From positions 372,001 to 436,000 of the forward strand of contig NZ_CP016895.1 in NCBI RefSeq assembly GCF_001704115.1: a DNA stretch of 64,000 bases, in the 5' to 3' direction. The translations under genes were made by a program, and so were the position numbers. Source of the stretch: Acinetobacter larvae. GTDB lineage: Bacteria; Pseudomonadota; Gammaproteobacteria; Pseudomonadales; Moraxellaceae. Below are positions 36,792-46,179 of the stretch, piece by piece. The notes below the pieces were generated by a model. The model was not told the origin of the DNA and did no database searches. It saw nothing but the letters and a program-made list of their open reading frames with translations. Numbering within the stretch: the stretch's first letter is position 1; every line of letters starts with the position of its first letter.

Positions 36792-36845
36792 TTAGGTCTT
36801 ATTCAATGTTTTAGTCTTATTCAATGCTTAGGGCTTAACCAGTGC
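36792..36845. repeat. Three 18-bp repeats spanning the glycosyltransferase stop codon
   Basis: On the gene strand the last six codons including the stop are GCACTGGTTAAGCCCTAA (36845-36828). They are followed by GCATTGAATAAGACTAAA (36827-36810) and ACATTGAATAAGACCTAA (36809-36792). The period of 18 keeps the frame, so the copies read like lost C-terminal tails. Confidence 0.8.
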
Positions 36846-37931
36846 CTGATAAAGCGACAGTGTTTCATGGCACATACTGGCTAAACTAAATTGATCAACC
36901 GGATGCATCACGGCAGGTTGTTCAATGTGTTGCTCTAAACAGGTTTGCAAGGCAGCAAGATCATCAATGGCTACCAATCCAGCAGGGTAGCACTGACTTA
37001 AAATTTCTGCTACACCACCGCGCTGCCAGCCGATCACAGGTGTCCCCACACTCAATGCCTCTAAGGCTGTACGTCCAAAGGTTTCTGCTTGAGTGGAAAG
37101 TGATAACACCACATCACTCAAAGCCAGCCATTCACGAATATCACTGCGATGACCGACAAAGGTGATTTTGTCATGCAGTCCTTGCTGTGCAACACGTTGT
37201 TTTAACTCATCTAAATAGGCTTGTTTCTTGGCGACAGCGCCGCCGACAATAACGGCATGTAGTTGTGGGTAGTGCTGTGCTAGATTTTGCACCAGTTGAA
37301 TGAGTGTTTCATGCCCCTTTAAGCGTGTGATGCGCCCGGGAAGACAAATTAGAAATTTATTTTGGAGGGCGGGGAAGGCCTGATAGACCTGTTGTAACCA
37401 CGCCTCTGTCGGGCGGTAAGCAAAAGGGAAAGCACTTGGGTCGATCCCCCGATAAATACGCACAATATCTTCTGTAGGGCAGTTAGGATAGTTGTGTTGA
37501 ATATAGTCGACCACGCTATCCGATACTGCAATGACTTTTTCGGCACGGGTCATGATGGCGCTATAGCGATTAATCGAATAAAAACCATGTACCGTGCTGA
37601 CCAAATGTGGGCGTTGCGCTGCGGTTAAACCCTTGAGGGCAAAATGTGTCAACCAAGCAGGCACACGGGAGCGGACATGGATAATATCGGGCTGTTCTGC
37701 CAAGATACACTGTCTTAATGGCTTGATCTGCCACAGGCTAGACAATGCTTTTTTATGAATCGGTAGCTCAATATGCTGAGAGCCCTCAGCTGTTAGCTGT
37801 GCCACCAGACGCCCACCATTAGATACCACAACAGATTGATGACCTGCCTGACAGAGTGCTTGCGCAATTTCTAATGTTCCGCGCTCTACACCACCACTGT
37901 TGAGCTCGGGTAGCAGTTGCATAACTTTCAT
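36828..37931 (-). CDS. GT4-family glycosyltransferase
   Basis: The 367-residue protein has the GT-B fold of family 4. The N-terminal acceptor domain begins MKVMQLLPELNSGGVERGTLE. The C-terminal donor domain has CLPGRITRLKGHETLI, FVGHRSDIREWLALSDVVLS and the nucleotide-sugar motif AETFGRTALEALSVGTPVIG. It probably adds a sugar to lipopolysaccharide or a related surface glycan in the cytoplasm. The frame opens at 37955, but ATG 37931 is preferred (AGGGG about 9 bases upstream). An acyltransferase of the lipid A type lies 161 bp upstream on the same strand, which supports a role in lipid A-core assembly. Sugar and acceptor are unknown. Confidence 0.88.
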   Translation of the reverse strand: MKVMQLLPELNSGGVERGTLEIAQALCQAGHQSVVVSNGGRLVAQLTAEGSQHIELPIHKKALSSLWQIKPLRQCILAEQPDIIHVRSRVPAWLTHFALKGLTAAQRPHLVSTVHGFYSINRYSAIMTRAEKVIAVSDSVVDYIQHNYPNCPTEDIVRIYRGIDPSAFPFAYRPTEAWLQQVYQAFPALQNKFLICLPGRITRLKGHETLIQLVQNLAQHYPQLHAVIVGGAVAKKQAYLDELKQRVAQQGLHDKITFVGHRSDIREWLALSDVVLSLSTQAETFGRTALEALSVGTPVIGWQRGGVAEILSQCYPAGLVAIDDLAALQTCLEQHIEQPAVMHPVDQFSLASMCHETLSLYQALVKP

Positions 37932-38092
37932 GGTATTTGCCCCTATATTGTGCACTTTGCGATGTGATGATCCATAGGTCTAGCCTGTTCTTAGATGGTT
38001 GTCGTGGGGTTTTGAATGCATAACTCGTTCTGTCAGCGCTGCAATCCGTTTTGACCGCAGTGATTTACTTGGCGCTGCCATCCGTATTCACA

Positions 38093-39028
38093 TTAATATA
38101 ACTTTTCATAGCCTTCTGGGCGCGTTTTAAAACGCCGATGGAACCACATGTATTGGGTCGGTGCAATACGTAGTTGGCTCTCAATAATCTGGTTGACGCG
38201 AATAGCATCACTGAGTTCATCTTCACTCGGCAATGGGGTGACTGGAGCTTGAATCAAGATTTTATAGCGCGGATCTTTGATGTCGCCATAACGATAAAAG
38301 TAGAGTGGAATTGCCACAGCTTTGGAGATTTTGAGTAGACGGCGGTGTGCCGTTAGCGTTGCCGCAGCAACACCAAAGAAGGGTGCCATCACCCCTTGTT
38401 TTAGACCAAAATCTTGATCGGGACTATACCAAATGGCATGACCATTTTTTAAGTGGCGAATAAGCCCACGCATATCATCATGGTCAATTTGATTGGCATA
38501 AATAGTGGCGCGACAGCGATAGATGAGCATGTCAAACAATGGGTTGTTTTGTGGGCGATAAACTACATCAGGGTCGAAGTATTGCGCACAGATATAGCCA
38601 CCAGCATCAAGCATGGAGCTATGTGTGCCCAAGAGTAATACCCCATGACCCGCAGCTTGTGCTTGTTGAATATGCTCAAGCCCTTCAATACTGACCCGTT
38701 GTTTAAACCATTGTGGTCTGTACCAAGCATTGAGTGTTTCAAAAACACCAATCATCATATCAATAAAAACCTGTTCGGCTTGTTGATAACGGTATTCGGT
38801 ATCCCATTCGGGGAAGCAAAGTTCTAAATTTCTTAATGTGGTCTTACGACGAGATTTGAGTGATTTAAAGGCAAAACGACCCAGAGCGCTAGCCAGACGA
38901 TGTTGTATTGACCACGGTAAGATTGCCAATAACATGAGCAGGCAAATGACAATCCAAATCCCCCAATATTGAGGCAATAAAAAAGACCATCGAAATTGAC
39001 CTGGGATAGAGGTGGTTTTTTGCGTCAT
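38093..39028 (-). CDS. Lipid A biosynthesis acyltransferase (LpxL/LpxM family)
   Basis: The 311-residue protein has one N-terminal membrane helix (about 20-42) and the acyltransferase HxxxxD motif GTHSSMLDAGG (about 136-146). The family's RKTTLRNLELCFPEW, VYRPQNNPLFDML, WYSPDQDFG and APFFGVAAATLT segments are also visible. It transfers a secondary acyl chain (lauroyl or myristoyl class) to lipid A at the inner membrane. Which position it acylates cannot be told. A glycosyltransferase gene follows on the same strand. Confidence 0.92.
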   Translation of the reverse strand: MTQKTTSIPGQFRWSFLLPQYWGIWIVICLLMLLAILPWSIQHRLASALGRFAFKSLKSRRKTTLRNLELCFPEWDTEYRYQQAEQVFIDMMIGVFETLNAWYRPQWFKQRVSIEGLEHIQQAQAAGHGVLLLGTHSSMLDAGGYICAQYFDPDVVYRPQNNPLFDMLIYRCRATIYANQIDHDDMRGLIRHLKNGHAIWYSPDQDFGLKQGVMAPFFGVAAATLTAHRRLLKISKAVAIPLYFYRYGDIKDPRYKILIQAPVTPLPSEDELSDAIRVNQIIESQLRIAPTQYMWFHRRFKTRPEGYEKLY

Positions 39029-39136
39029 AGCACTTGCAATGTCGTTAGCCTAAAACGAGCAGAAGTTTAACATGAACTGTCATTGATCCAAAAATGTCTT
39101 GTCTATGGCGAGTTATGTGATTGAGCAACTTATAAA

Positions 39137-39170
39137 AGCAAAGCAAGCGCCGGAGCGCTTGCTTTGCTTA
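39137..39170 (-). terminator. Terminator of the ETF-ubiquinone oxidoreductase gene
   Basis: AAGCAAAGCAAGCGC and GCGCTTGCTTTGCTT form a perfect 15-bp stem with a 4-nt loop. TTTATAAG follows on the minus strand. Confidence 0.85.
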
Positions 39171-39230
39171 TTTATTTACTGGTATGTGCTTGATGATCCC
39201 GCATGAGCGCAGCTTTAAGCGGCTCTGGAT

Positions 39231-40943
39231 CTACATGTTTGGATAGTTTGGACCACCGCCGCCTTCTGGCGTGACCCAAGTAATATTTTGCGATGGGTCT
39301 TTGATATCACATGTTTTACAGTGTACACAGTTGGCTGCATTGATTTGGAAGCGTTTGCTACCATCATCATTTTCCATCACTTCATAGACACCAGCAGGAC
39401 AATAACGCTGTGCCGGCTCATCCCATTTGGGTAAGTTGACTTCGATTGGAATTGCTGGATCAATCAACTGCAAATGTGCAGGTTGGTTTTCTTCATGTAC
39501 CGTATTGGAAATAAACACAGAAGATAAACGGTCAAAGGTAATTTTGCCATCTGGTTTAGGATAGTTTGGCTTGAAGCTGACTTGGTCAACGGTTTTTAGT
39601 TGATTAAAATCAGGCGCCAAATCATGTAAGGTAAATGGAATGCGGAATACATTTTGGTCGATGAAGTTAAATGCACCGCCCATCCATTGACCAAATTTAT
39701 GCATGGCTGGACCAAAGTTACGTGCTTGATACAGCTCTTCTCTGAGCCAGCTTTGCTCATATTTTTCTGTGTAGCTGGTGAGTTCTTTGACAAAGAAGTC
39801 TTCACCTTCAGTGAGACGGGCATAACCCAAGTCACCACCTTTTTCCACGCCAGCTTGAATGGCTTCAAACACAGCTTCACCACATAACATGCCAGATTTC
39901 ATTGCAGTATGTGAGCCTTTAATTTTGGCAAAGTTAAGGAAGCCAGCATCATCACCGATGAGACAGCCGCCAGGGAAGGTCAGTTTCGGAAGAGAGTTAT
40001 AACCGCCTTTTACCACGGCACGGGCACCGTAGGAAATCCGTTTACCACCTTCTAAATACTGTTTGATCAGTGGGTGAGTTTTCCAACGTTGCATTTCCAT
40101 AAATGGGAACATGTATGGATTTTCATAAGATAAATCGACGATCATGCCCAAGCTAACTTGGTTGTTTTCGCCGTGGTAAAGCCACCAACCACCAGATGAA
40201 GCAGTTTCACTGAGTGGCCAACCTGCACCATGCATAGCAAGTCCAGCTTTGTGTTTGGCGGGGTCAATTTCCCATAACTCTTTGATCCCAATACCATAGT
40301 GTTGCGTATCAACATCTTTGTCGAGATTGAATTGTGCAATCAGGCGCTTGCCTAAGTGACCACGACAGCCCTCAGCAAATAAGGTGTATTTGGCATGTAA
40401 TTCATAGCCAGGGGTAAAGTTGGCTGTTGGTTCGCCATTTTTGCCCACACCCATATCACCCGTTAGAATGCCTTTAACTGTGCCGTCTTCGTGATAAAGC
40501 ACTTCCGCTGCTGCAAAGCCTGGGAAAATTGAAACTTCAAGCTCTTCGGCTTTTTGACCTAACCAACGCACTACGTTACCGAGTGAGATGACATAGTTGC
40601 CTTTATTGTGCATGCTTTTCGGCACCATCCAATAAGGAACGAGTTGTGATTTGGTCTCAGATAATAAAAAGTGAGTTTGGTCTTCAGTCACGGGTATTGT
40701 GACTGGCGCACCTTGTTCTTTCCAATCCGGAATCAACTCATTGAGCGCACGTGGCTCAAGTAGGGCGCCAGATAAAATATGTGCACCGACCTCGGAGCCT
40801 TTTTCTACGACGCACACCGATAAATCGGAAAGATTGTTTTCTATTGCAAGTTGACGAATTTTAATCGCAGCTGAAAGACCAGCAGGGCCTGCGCCTACGA
40901 TGACGACGTCAAACTCCATCGATTCACGTTCGATGTGCTCCAT
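39231..40943 (-). CDS. Electron transfer flavoprotein-ubiquinone oxidoreductase
   Basis: This 570-residue membrane-associated enzyme passes electrons from ETF, reduced by acyl-CoA dehydrogenases, to ubiquinone. It has the FAD-binding start FDVVIVGAGPAGLSAAIKI, a central GCLIGDDAGFLNFAKIKGSH motif, and a C-terminal [4Fe-4S] ferredoxin-like domain with four cysteines (CPAGVYEV and NCVHCKTCDIKDP). The frame opens at 41042, but GAGGAG six bases before ATG 40943 fixes the start. It is functionally linked to the acyl-CoA dehydrogenase at 53978, though not adjacent. Confidence 0.96.
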   Translation of the reverse strand: MEHIERESMEFDVVIVGAGPAGLSAAIKIRQLAIENNLSDLSVCVVEKGSEVGAHILSGALLEPRALNELIPDWKEQGAPVTIPVTEDQTHFLLSETKSQLVPYWMVPKSMHNKGNYVISLGNVVRWLGQKAEELEVSIFPGFAAAEVLYHEDGTVKGILTGDMGVGKNGEPTANFTPGYELHAKYTLFAEGCRGHLGKRLIAQFNLDKDVDTQHYGIGIKELWEIDPAKHKAGLAMHGAGWPLSETASSGGWWLYHGENNQVSLGMIVDLSYENPYMFPFMEMQRWKTHPLIKQYLEGGKRISYGARAVVKGGYNSLPKLTFPGGCLIGDDAGFLNFAKIKGSHTAMKSGMLCGEAVFEAIQAGVEKGGDLGYARLTEGEDFFVKELTSYTEKYEQSWLREELYQARNFGPAMHKFGQWMGGAFNFIDQNVFRIPFTLHDLAPDFNQLKTVDQVSFKPNYPKPDGKITFDRLSSVFISNTVHEENQPAHLQLIDPAIPIEVNLPKWDEPAQRYCPAGVYEVMENDDGSKRFQINAANCVHCKTCDIKDPSQNITWVTPEGGGGPNYPNM

Positions 40944-41168
40944 GTTGGACTCCTCATATCGCAAAAGGGTGGCAACCGTAATGCATGCACTCGGTGCTGC
41001 CGTGAGTGTATTGACACAGAGAGATAAGATCTGCGACCTCATCTACCAGAATTGCATTAGTATAGTTTTAATCCGCAGTTACGCCAATTGGCTGAATGCT
41101 TTTCTTTTGTCGTCAGTAAAGCATAAACTACAGTTAAACAAACTATTTCACCTCATGAGGCGAAAATC

Positions 41169-41741
41169 ATGTCGGATAGCGATGATAAAAACTTAACAAG
41201 CATTACACAAGCCCTAAATGGTGTACAGCAAAGTCACAAAAGGTCAATCCCCCCTTTAGAGCAATGGCAGCCAAAGCATTGTGGCAAAATGGATCTCATC
41301 ATTAAATCCAATGGAGAATGGTGGCACGAAGGTCAACTCATACGGCGTCAAGCGTTATTAGATTTGTTTAGTTCTGTGCTGTGGCGTGAAGGCGAACAGT
41401 ATTATTTAAAGACACCAGTCGAGCTGATTGAGATTACTGTTGAAGATGCGCCGCTCTTGGTCAATCAAGCAGAGCAAATTGATATCGAGGGTAAACGCTA
41501 TATTCAGTTGACTACGATTCACCAAGATGTGGTGATTGTAGATGCACAACATCCTATTTTTATGCGGGAGTTCCAAGGAGCGTTGCGTCCCTATGTCCAT
41601 GTACGTGCTGGTCTGGATGCACTGATTCAACGCGCCTGTTTTTATCATTTGGTGAACTTTGGCGAGCTGCAAGAAGATGCTGCGGGCAATACGGTTTTAT
41701 TGTTGAGAAGTGGTGATTTGTGCTTGCAATTAAATAGCTGA
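41169..41741 (+). CDS. DUF1285 family protein
   Basis: The 190-residue cytosolic protein matches DUF1285. After a variable N-terminus it shows PPLEQWQPKHCGKMDLIIKS, GEWWHEGQLIRRQALLDLF, a VLWREGEQYYLKTPVE segment, and a C-terminal beta-rich half. The family's structure is known but its role is not. TGAGGCG lies about 8 bases before the ATG. murI begins 44 bp downstream on the same strand and may be co-transcribed. Confidence 0.9.
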   Translation: MSDSDDKNLTSITQALNGVQQSHKRSIPPLEQWQPKHCGKMDLIIKSNGEWWHEGQLIRRQALLDLFSSVLWREGEQYYLKTPVELIEITVEDAPLLVNQAEQIDIEGKRYIQLTTIHQDVVIVDAQHPIFMREFQGALRPYVHVRAGLDALIQRACFYHLVNFGELQEDAAGNTVLLLRSGDLCLQLNS

Positions 41742-41785
41742 GGATTAAGCTTTAAGCTTGGTTTTATGGGGTGTGATACAACATC

Positions 41786-42652
41786 ATGACGGTTAACTTT
41801 TCTTGCGATTCTCGCGCTGAACACGCTATGGCATCACGTGCACATGCACCGATTGGAATTTTTGATTCGGGGGTTGGTGGGCTGTCGGTAACCCAAGATA
41901 TTGCAAGCTATTTACCGCATGAACAGTTTCTCTATTATGCCGATACCGCCCATGTGCCCTATGGTCCACGGCATGATGATGATATTCGACAATTGACCGC
42001 GCAGGGCATTGATTGGTTGTACCAACAAGGTTGCAAAGCCGCTGTGGTTGCGTGTAATACTGCATCGGCTTTTAGCTTGGCAGATTTACGTCAGCATTAT
42101 GGTCCTAATTTCCCGATTATTGGCTTGGTGCCAGCTTTGAAACCGGCCGTATTACAGAGCCAAAGTAAAGTGGTTGCTGTGATGGCAACACCTGCGACTT
42201 TTCGCGGAGCCTTAATTCAAGATGTGATTGAGAATTTTGCCAAACCAGCAGCGGTGCAAGTCTTGGCACTGACTTGCCTCGACTTGGTACCTTATGTTGA
42301 AGCAGGCGAAGTGCAGAGTGCAGCATGTCGTGACAGTTTGGTACAAGTGTTAGCACCTGCTGTGGCACAGGGCGCAGACTTTTTGGTGCAGGGATGTACG
42401 CATTATCCTTTTTTAAATCCAGTCATCCAAGCTGTGTATCCACAACTAAAACTGATTGACTCCGGTATGGCGGTTGCACGACAGACAGCACGAGTGTTGA
42501 TTCAACATGGCTTACAAGCCACAGCAGCGCATGCCAGCAATGCGATTCGAATTCATTATTATGGCACTGCATTGGCGGATGCCCAGTTGCAACAAACCCT
42601 TAAACATTTGATTCGACCTACTTTTAATTGGGCGATGTACACAGCGCGCTGA
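41786..42652 (+). CDS. murI: Glutamate racemase
   Basis: MurI makes D-glutamate for peptidoglycan. The 288-residue protein has IGIFDSGVGGLSV, the first catalytic Cys in AAVVACNTASAF, and the second in QGCTHYPFL. The Asp/Glu-flanked loops YYADTAHVPYGPR are normal. A second ATG at 41828 (MASRAHAP) would shorten the N-terminus by 14 residues; neither start has a clear ribosome binding site, so the start is uncertain. A short inverted repeat (42766-42785) follows, but it lacks a T-run. Confidence 0.95.
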   Translation: MTVNFSCDSRAEHAMASRAHAPIGIFDSGVGGLSVTQDIASYLPHEQFLYYADTAHVPYGPRHDDDIRQLTAQGIDWLYQQGCKAAVVACNTASAFSLADLRQHYGPNFPIIGLVPALKPAVLQSQSKVVAVMATPATFRGALIQDVIENFAKPAAVQVLALTCLDLVPYVEAGEVQSAACRDSLVQVLAPAVAQGADFLVQGCTHYPFLNPVIQAVYPQLKLIDSGMAVARQTARVLIQHGLQATAAHASNAIRIHYYGTALADAQLQQTLKHLIRPTFNWAMYTAR

Positions 42653-42927
42653 TTCAGTTTTGGGAGTAGCTTGCGTGGGTAGCTCTGGATTTTAATGTCT
42701 AATTGAGCATAAAACAGTTATATTCTAATACTTTAGGCGACTTGTTCTGTCAGCATTTACAATTTAACCTATTGCTTTATAGGTTATAAAGATTTATTAA
42801 ACATCATGTTATAGTTATGGCTGTTGTTTGGTGCTGTTATGCCTCTTTTATTGACTTGAGGCAGATGCAATGCAGGCAATTTTTCCCCATCCGCTGCTAT
42901 GGCAGTTTTTTCCCCAATAGGCCTATT

Positions 42928-43983
42928 ATGCTTGACAAACGTTATCAAGTATTTGTTTCCAGCTCAGGCGAAGAAATGCGACCAGAGCGCACAGTGATCA
43001 TGCAGACCTTAATGAGCATGGGATTTTTTTCTTGGGGATTGGAACAACGTAGTCCGTTGGGAACGGCACTAGCGCGTAGACAAATAGAAGAATGTGACTA
43101 TGTCTTGTTATTGCTCGGCAGTCAGTATGGTGCATGTTCTTCTTCTGGTATTGGTTATTTACATTTAGATTATATCTATGCGGTGACCAAGCAAAAACCC
43201 ATCATTGTTTTTATGCATGCTGAACCACTACGTCACGCGCTTGCCTTGCAACCAGATACGCTATCATGTGCGACTACGACGGCAACGCTTGCTGTAGATG
43301 ACAAGCATGTGGCGCCGTTGCAGCAAGCAACACAGCATCAGCCGCGATTAGATGACAAATTTCTCGCCTTTCGGCAGCAATTACAGCGTGATCAAGATCA
43401 GGTTTTTTGCTATCAAAACTGTAAAGACCTAGAGTCGAGTTTACGTAGCCGTATGCTACAGCTCTTAGAGCGTTATCCGGTGGTGGGCTGGGTCAGACCA
43501 CAAAACTTACAAATATTACAAGATGAAATTGATGATTTAAAAATTAAACTGGCACAGCTTCGACTGCTGTTGAATCAACAACAGATCGATCCCTTTCTTC
43601 AGTTACCCGAAGTACAGTTGGATGAACTATTCCGTTTTGAATATCAAATTCATGCATATCAAGAAGGCAATTTCAAGGAAATTGTGCTCAGTCGTCAGAG
43701 TAATTGGCGTCTGATTTTAAAAGTCTTGGCACAGCATTTTAGCCAGCCCTTGCCCGAGGCATTTTTCCCAAAAATTATCAATGATGAACTGAATCGGGTG
43801 GCGCTTAGCGATGTGCAGCAATATATGCCACATGCGCAATTTGTGGCACGTGCCCAAATTAATGTTCGTGCGTTGCATACCATTAAACTGCAAATGCGTA
43901 AGAATGAATGGATTGTGCCGGTCGGGCGTGATGATCGTCAGCAAATGCTCTGGAAACTGACCAAACTCGGCGAGGAATTGGCC
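42928..43983 (+). CDS. DUF4062 domain protein (continues to stop at 43998)
   Basis: The gene runs 42928-43998 (356 residues). The N-terminal DUF4062 domain starts KRYQVFVSSSGEEMRPERT, continues SWGLEQRSPLGTALARRQIE, and has CDYVLLLLGSQYGA, a Rossmann-like TIR-related fold. The C-terminal 230 residues begin with a helical region (LQDEIDDLKIKLAQLRLLL) and end with an unrecognised domain. DUF4062 occurs in signalling and in some defence proteins; here the gene stands alone. The frame opens at 42817, but the segment before Met38 looks untranslated. Family is confident, function open. Confidence 0.82.
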
Positions 43984-44079
43984 GCCACGATAGGCTAGTG
44001 TACAAATTGCTTGAATTGTACAGATTTACGCGATCCAGTATGCTACAAAGTATCATCACAATAGGTAGTGAGAATATCG

Positions 44080-45087
44080 GTGTCTAAAGCTCGAGTCCTT
44101 GTTATTGTTGCAAATCTTGGTACACCTGATGCGCCAACGCCCAGTGCGGTACGGCGTTTTCTAAAACAATTCCTGTCCGATCAACGGGTGATTGAACTGC
44201 CAAAATTTTTATGGTGGATCATCTTAAACGCGGCGGTACTGCCATTTCGTCCCAAGCGGGTTGCAGAGGCCTATGCTAAGGTTTGGCGGGTAGATTCGCC
44301 AATGCGAGAAATTCTCGAGCAACAAGTTGCAGCGATTCAACAGCAATTGAGCGCACAGAACAGTAAGTTTGAGATCGATTTTGTTGCGGCAATGCGTTAT
44401 GGCAAGCCTGGACTGGAACAGACACTGGCTGCTGCCAAAGCTTATGATCACCTGATTGTATTGCCGTTATTTCCACAGTACTCCGCGACCTCTACAGCAC
44501 CGATTTATGATGTATTAGCCAGATGGATTTTACAGCAGCGCAGTTTACCCGGTTTGAGCGTGATACGAGATTATTATCAACATCCTTTATATATTGAGGC
44601 CTTAGCAGATAGTATTCGACGTTTCCAGCAGCAACATGGTGTGCCTGAAAAATTATTAATGTCTTTTCATGGTATTCCGCAACCCTATGCCGATAAGGGC
44701 GATCCATATCCAGAACGCTGTCGTAAGACAGCGCAGGCTGTGGCAACACGTTTAAATCTAGCCCCCGAACAATGGGCAATGAGTTTTCAGTCACGCTTTG
44801 GACGTCAAGAATGGGTTAAACCCTATACCGACGCACTATTACAGCAATGGGCTGAGCAGGGCATTAAACGTGTACAGATTATGAGCCCAGCATTTTCGGC
44901 AGACTGTTTGGAAACATTAGAAGAACTGGCATTACAAAATGCCGAACTTTTTTTAGGTGCTGGTGGCGAAGAATATGCTTATATTCCAGCTCTCAATACC
45001 GATACGCTACACATAGACCTATTAAGCCAATTAATACAAGCACAACTCGATGGATTAAAGCTGACTTTGCAGCAGCCGATCGACTGA
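44080..45087 (+). CDS. hemH: Ferrochelatase
   Basis: HemH inserts Fe2+ into protoporphyrin IX at the inner-membrane surface. The 335-residue protein has [20 protein letters not shown] at the start, [16 protein letters not shown] with the catalytic His, and [16 protein letters not shown] chose GTG 44080, with GTGAG about 9 bases upstream; GTG 44068 is in frame and also possible. The glyoxalase II-like gene follows after 69 bp on the same strand. Confidence 0.96.
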   Translation: MSKARVLVIVANLGTPDAPTPSAVRRFLKQFLSDQRVIELPKFLWWIILNAAVLPFRPKRVAEAYAKVWRVDSPMREILEQQVAAIQQQLSAQNSKFEIDFVAAMRYGKPGLEQTLAAAKAYDHLIVLPLFPQYSATSTAPIYDVLARWILQQRSLPGLSVIRDYYQHPLYIEALADSIRRFQQQHGVPEKLLMSFHGIPQPYADKGDPYPERCRKTAQAVATRLNLAPEQWAMSFQSRFGRQEWVKPYTDALLQQWAEQGIKRVQIMSPAFSADCLETLEELALQNAELFLGAGGEEYAYIPALNTDTLHIDLLSQLIQAQLDGLKLTLQQPID

Positions 45088-45156
45088 GGTGCTTGTGACA
45101 CGGCAGTAATGTATTACCCGTTATTGCCGTGTGAATCAGCCAGATTGAGGTGAGAC

Positions 45157-45801
45157 ATGCTTCAGGTAAAAATCGTTCCCGTTACAGCATTTTCCCAGAA
45201 TTGTTCGATTGTTTGGGACAGTGACAGCAAAGAAGCTGTATTGATTGATGCGGGGGGAGAGCCAGAAAAACTTATGCAAGAAGTTGAGGCGCTGGGCTTA
45301 ACCGTAAAAGCGCTTTGGCTCACGCATGGGCATTTAGACCATGCGGGTGCCGTGGGGGCGTTGGCAAAAGCTTGGCAGGTTCCCGTCATTGGACCGCATA
45401 AAGACGATAAGTTCTGGTTGGACATGATCCAAGAGGTCTCGGCCCGTTATGGTTTTCCAATTCCTGAGTTGGTACATGTCGATCAATGGTTGAGTGGTGG
45501 CGAGCAATTGCAATTGGGGGATGAAAAATTTGATGTGCGTTTTGCCCCTGGGCACACCCCTGGTCATGTGATGTTTTATAACGCCAAACATCAATTACTC
45601 TGGACAGGAGATGTGTTGTTTAAAGAGTCGATTGGGCGGACGGACTTTCCCAAAGGCAATCATCAGCAATTGCTGGACTCGATTCAACGCGAGTGTTTTA
45701 GTTTGCCCGATGAGACACAGTTCATTTCAGGACATGGTCCAATGAGCACGATTGGTCATGAGAAACGCCATAATCCTTTTGTTGCCAGTCGAGCAGGTTA
45801 G
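45157..45801 (+). CDS. MBL-fold hydrolase, glyoxalase II-like (YcbL type)
   Basis: The 214-residue protein has the metal-binding THGHLDHAGA (about 54-62), APGHTPGHVMFY, TGDVLFKESIGRTDFPKG and FISGHGPMSTIGHEK motifs of small YcbL-type glyoxalase II-like enzymes. It lacks the C-terminal substrate domain of true GloB. It probably hydrolyses thioesters such as S-lactoylglutathione or a related metabolite. GAGGTGAGAC before the ATG is a good ribosome binding site. yacG lies convergent, with 7 bp between the stop codons. Confidence 0.9.
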   Translation: MLQVKIVPVTAFSQNCSIVWDSDSKEAVLIDAGGEPEKLMQEVEALGLTVKALWLTHGHLDHAGAVGALAKAWQVPVIGPHKDDKFWLDMIQEVSARYGFPIPELVHVDQWLSGGEQLQLGDEKFDVRFAPGHTPGHVMFYNAKHQLLWTGDVLFKESIGRTDFPKGNHQQLLDSIQRECFSLPDETQFISGHGPMSTIGHEKRHNPFVASRAG

Positions 45802-45808
45802 CCCAACG

Positions 45809-45985
45809 TTATTCGTCGCTGGACGGATCATGTTGTGGGCTATCTTGGGTGGGTAATTTATACGCGGCATTGGCCCATGCACCGAAATCGATTAACTTAC
45901 AACGCTCACTGCAGAAAGGACGATACGGGTTGTCTTGCCATGTGGTTTTTTCTGCACAGTGTGGGCATTGAATGACGGTAGGCAT
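45809..45985 (-). CDS. yacG: Zinc-binding protein YacG (DNA gyrase inhibitor)
   Basis: This 58-residue protein starts MPTVIQCPHCAEKTTWQ, with zinc ligands in CPHC and, after PYRPF, CSERC. It ends in the YacG-typical KLIDFGAWANAAYKLP followed by an acidic tail. YacG binds the GyrB C-terminal region and inhibits gyrase. GGGAG six bases before the ATG fixes the start. It is oriented against the hydrolase gene at 45157. Confidence 0.93.
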   Translation of the reverse strand: MPTVIQCPHCAEKTTWQDNPYRPFCSERCKLIDFGAWANAAYKLPTQDSPQHDPSSDE

Positions 45986-46179
45986 CTGGAACTCCCAAAT
46001 AAAAGGTTTGTTGTCGGTTAACGATTCGCTTGCTCTTCGGTTGCTTCTAACGCAGTTATATCAGTACAATGACGCCAGAAATTTAGCATTGGGTCACTAT
46101 TTTAACCTGATCGCTAAGCATTTGGTCGCTGCCACTGTGTAGTCTTGGTATTTTTCATTATATTGTTTTAGAACACTTT

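Larger units (their letters stand above)
36353..36827. other. 475-bp region between asd and the glycosyltransferase gene
   Basis: It contains the asd promoter region, a possible 49-codon frame (36629-36778), a hairpin (36732-36768) and a repeat covering the glycosyltransferase gene end (36792-36845). The sequence around 36450-36780 has protein-like stretches in two frames, suggesting a decayed gene. Confidence 0.5.
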
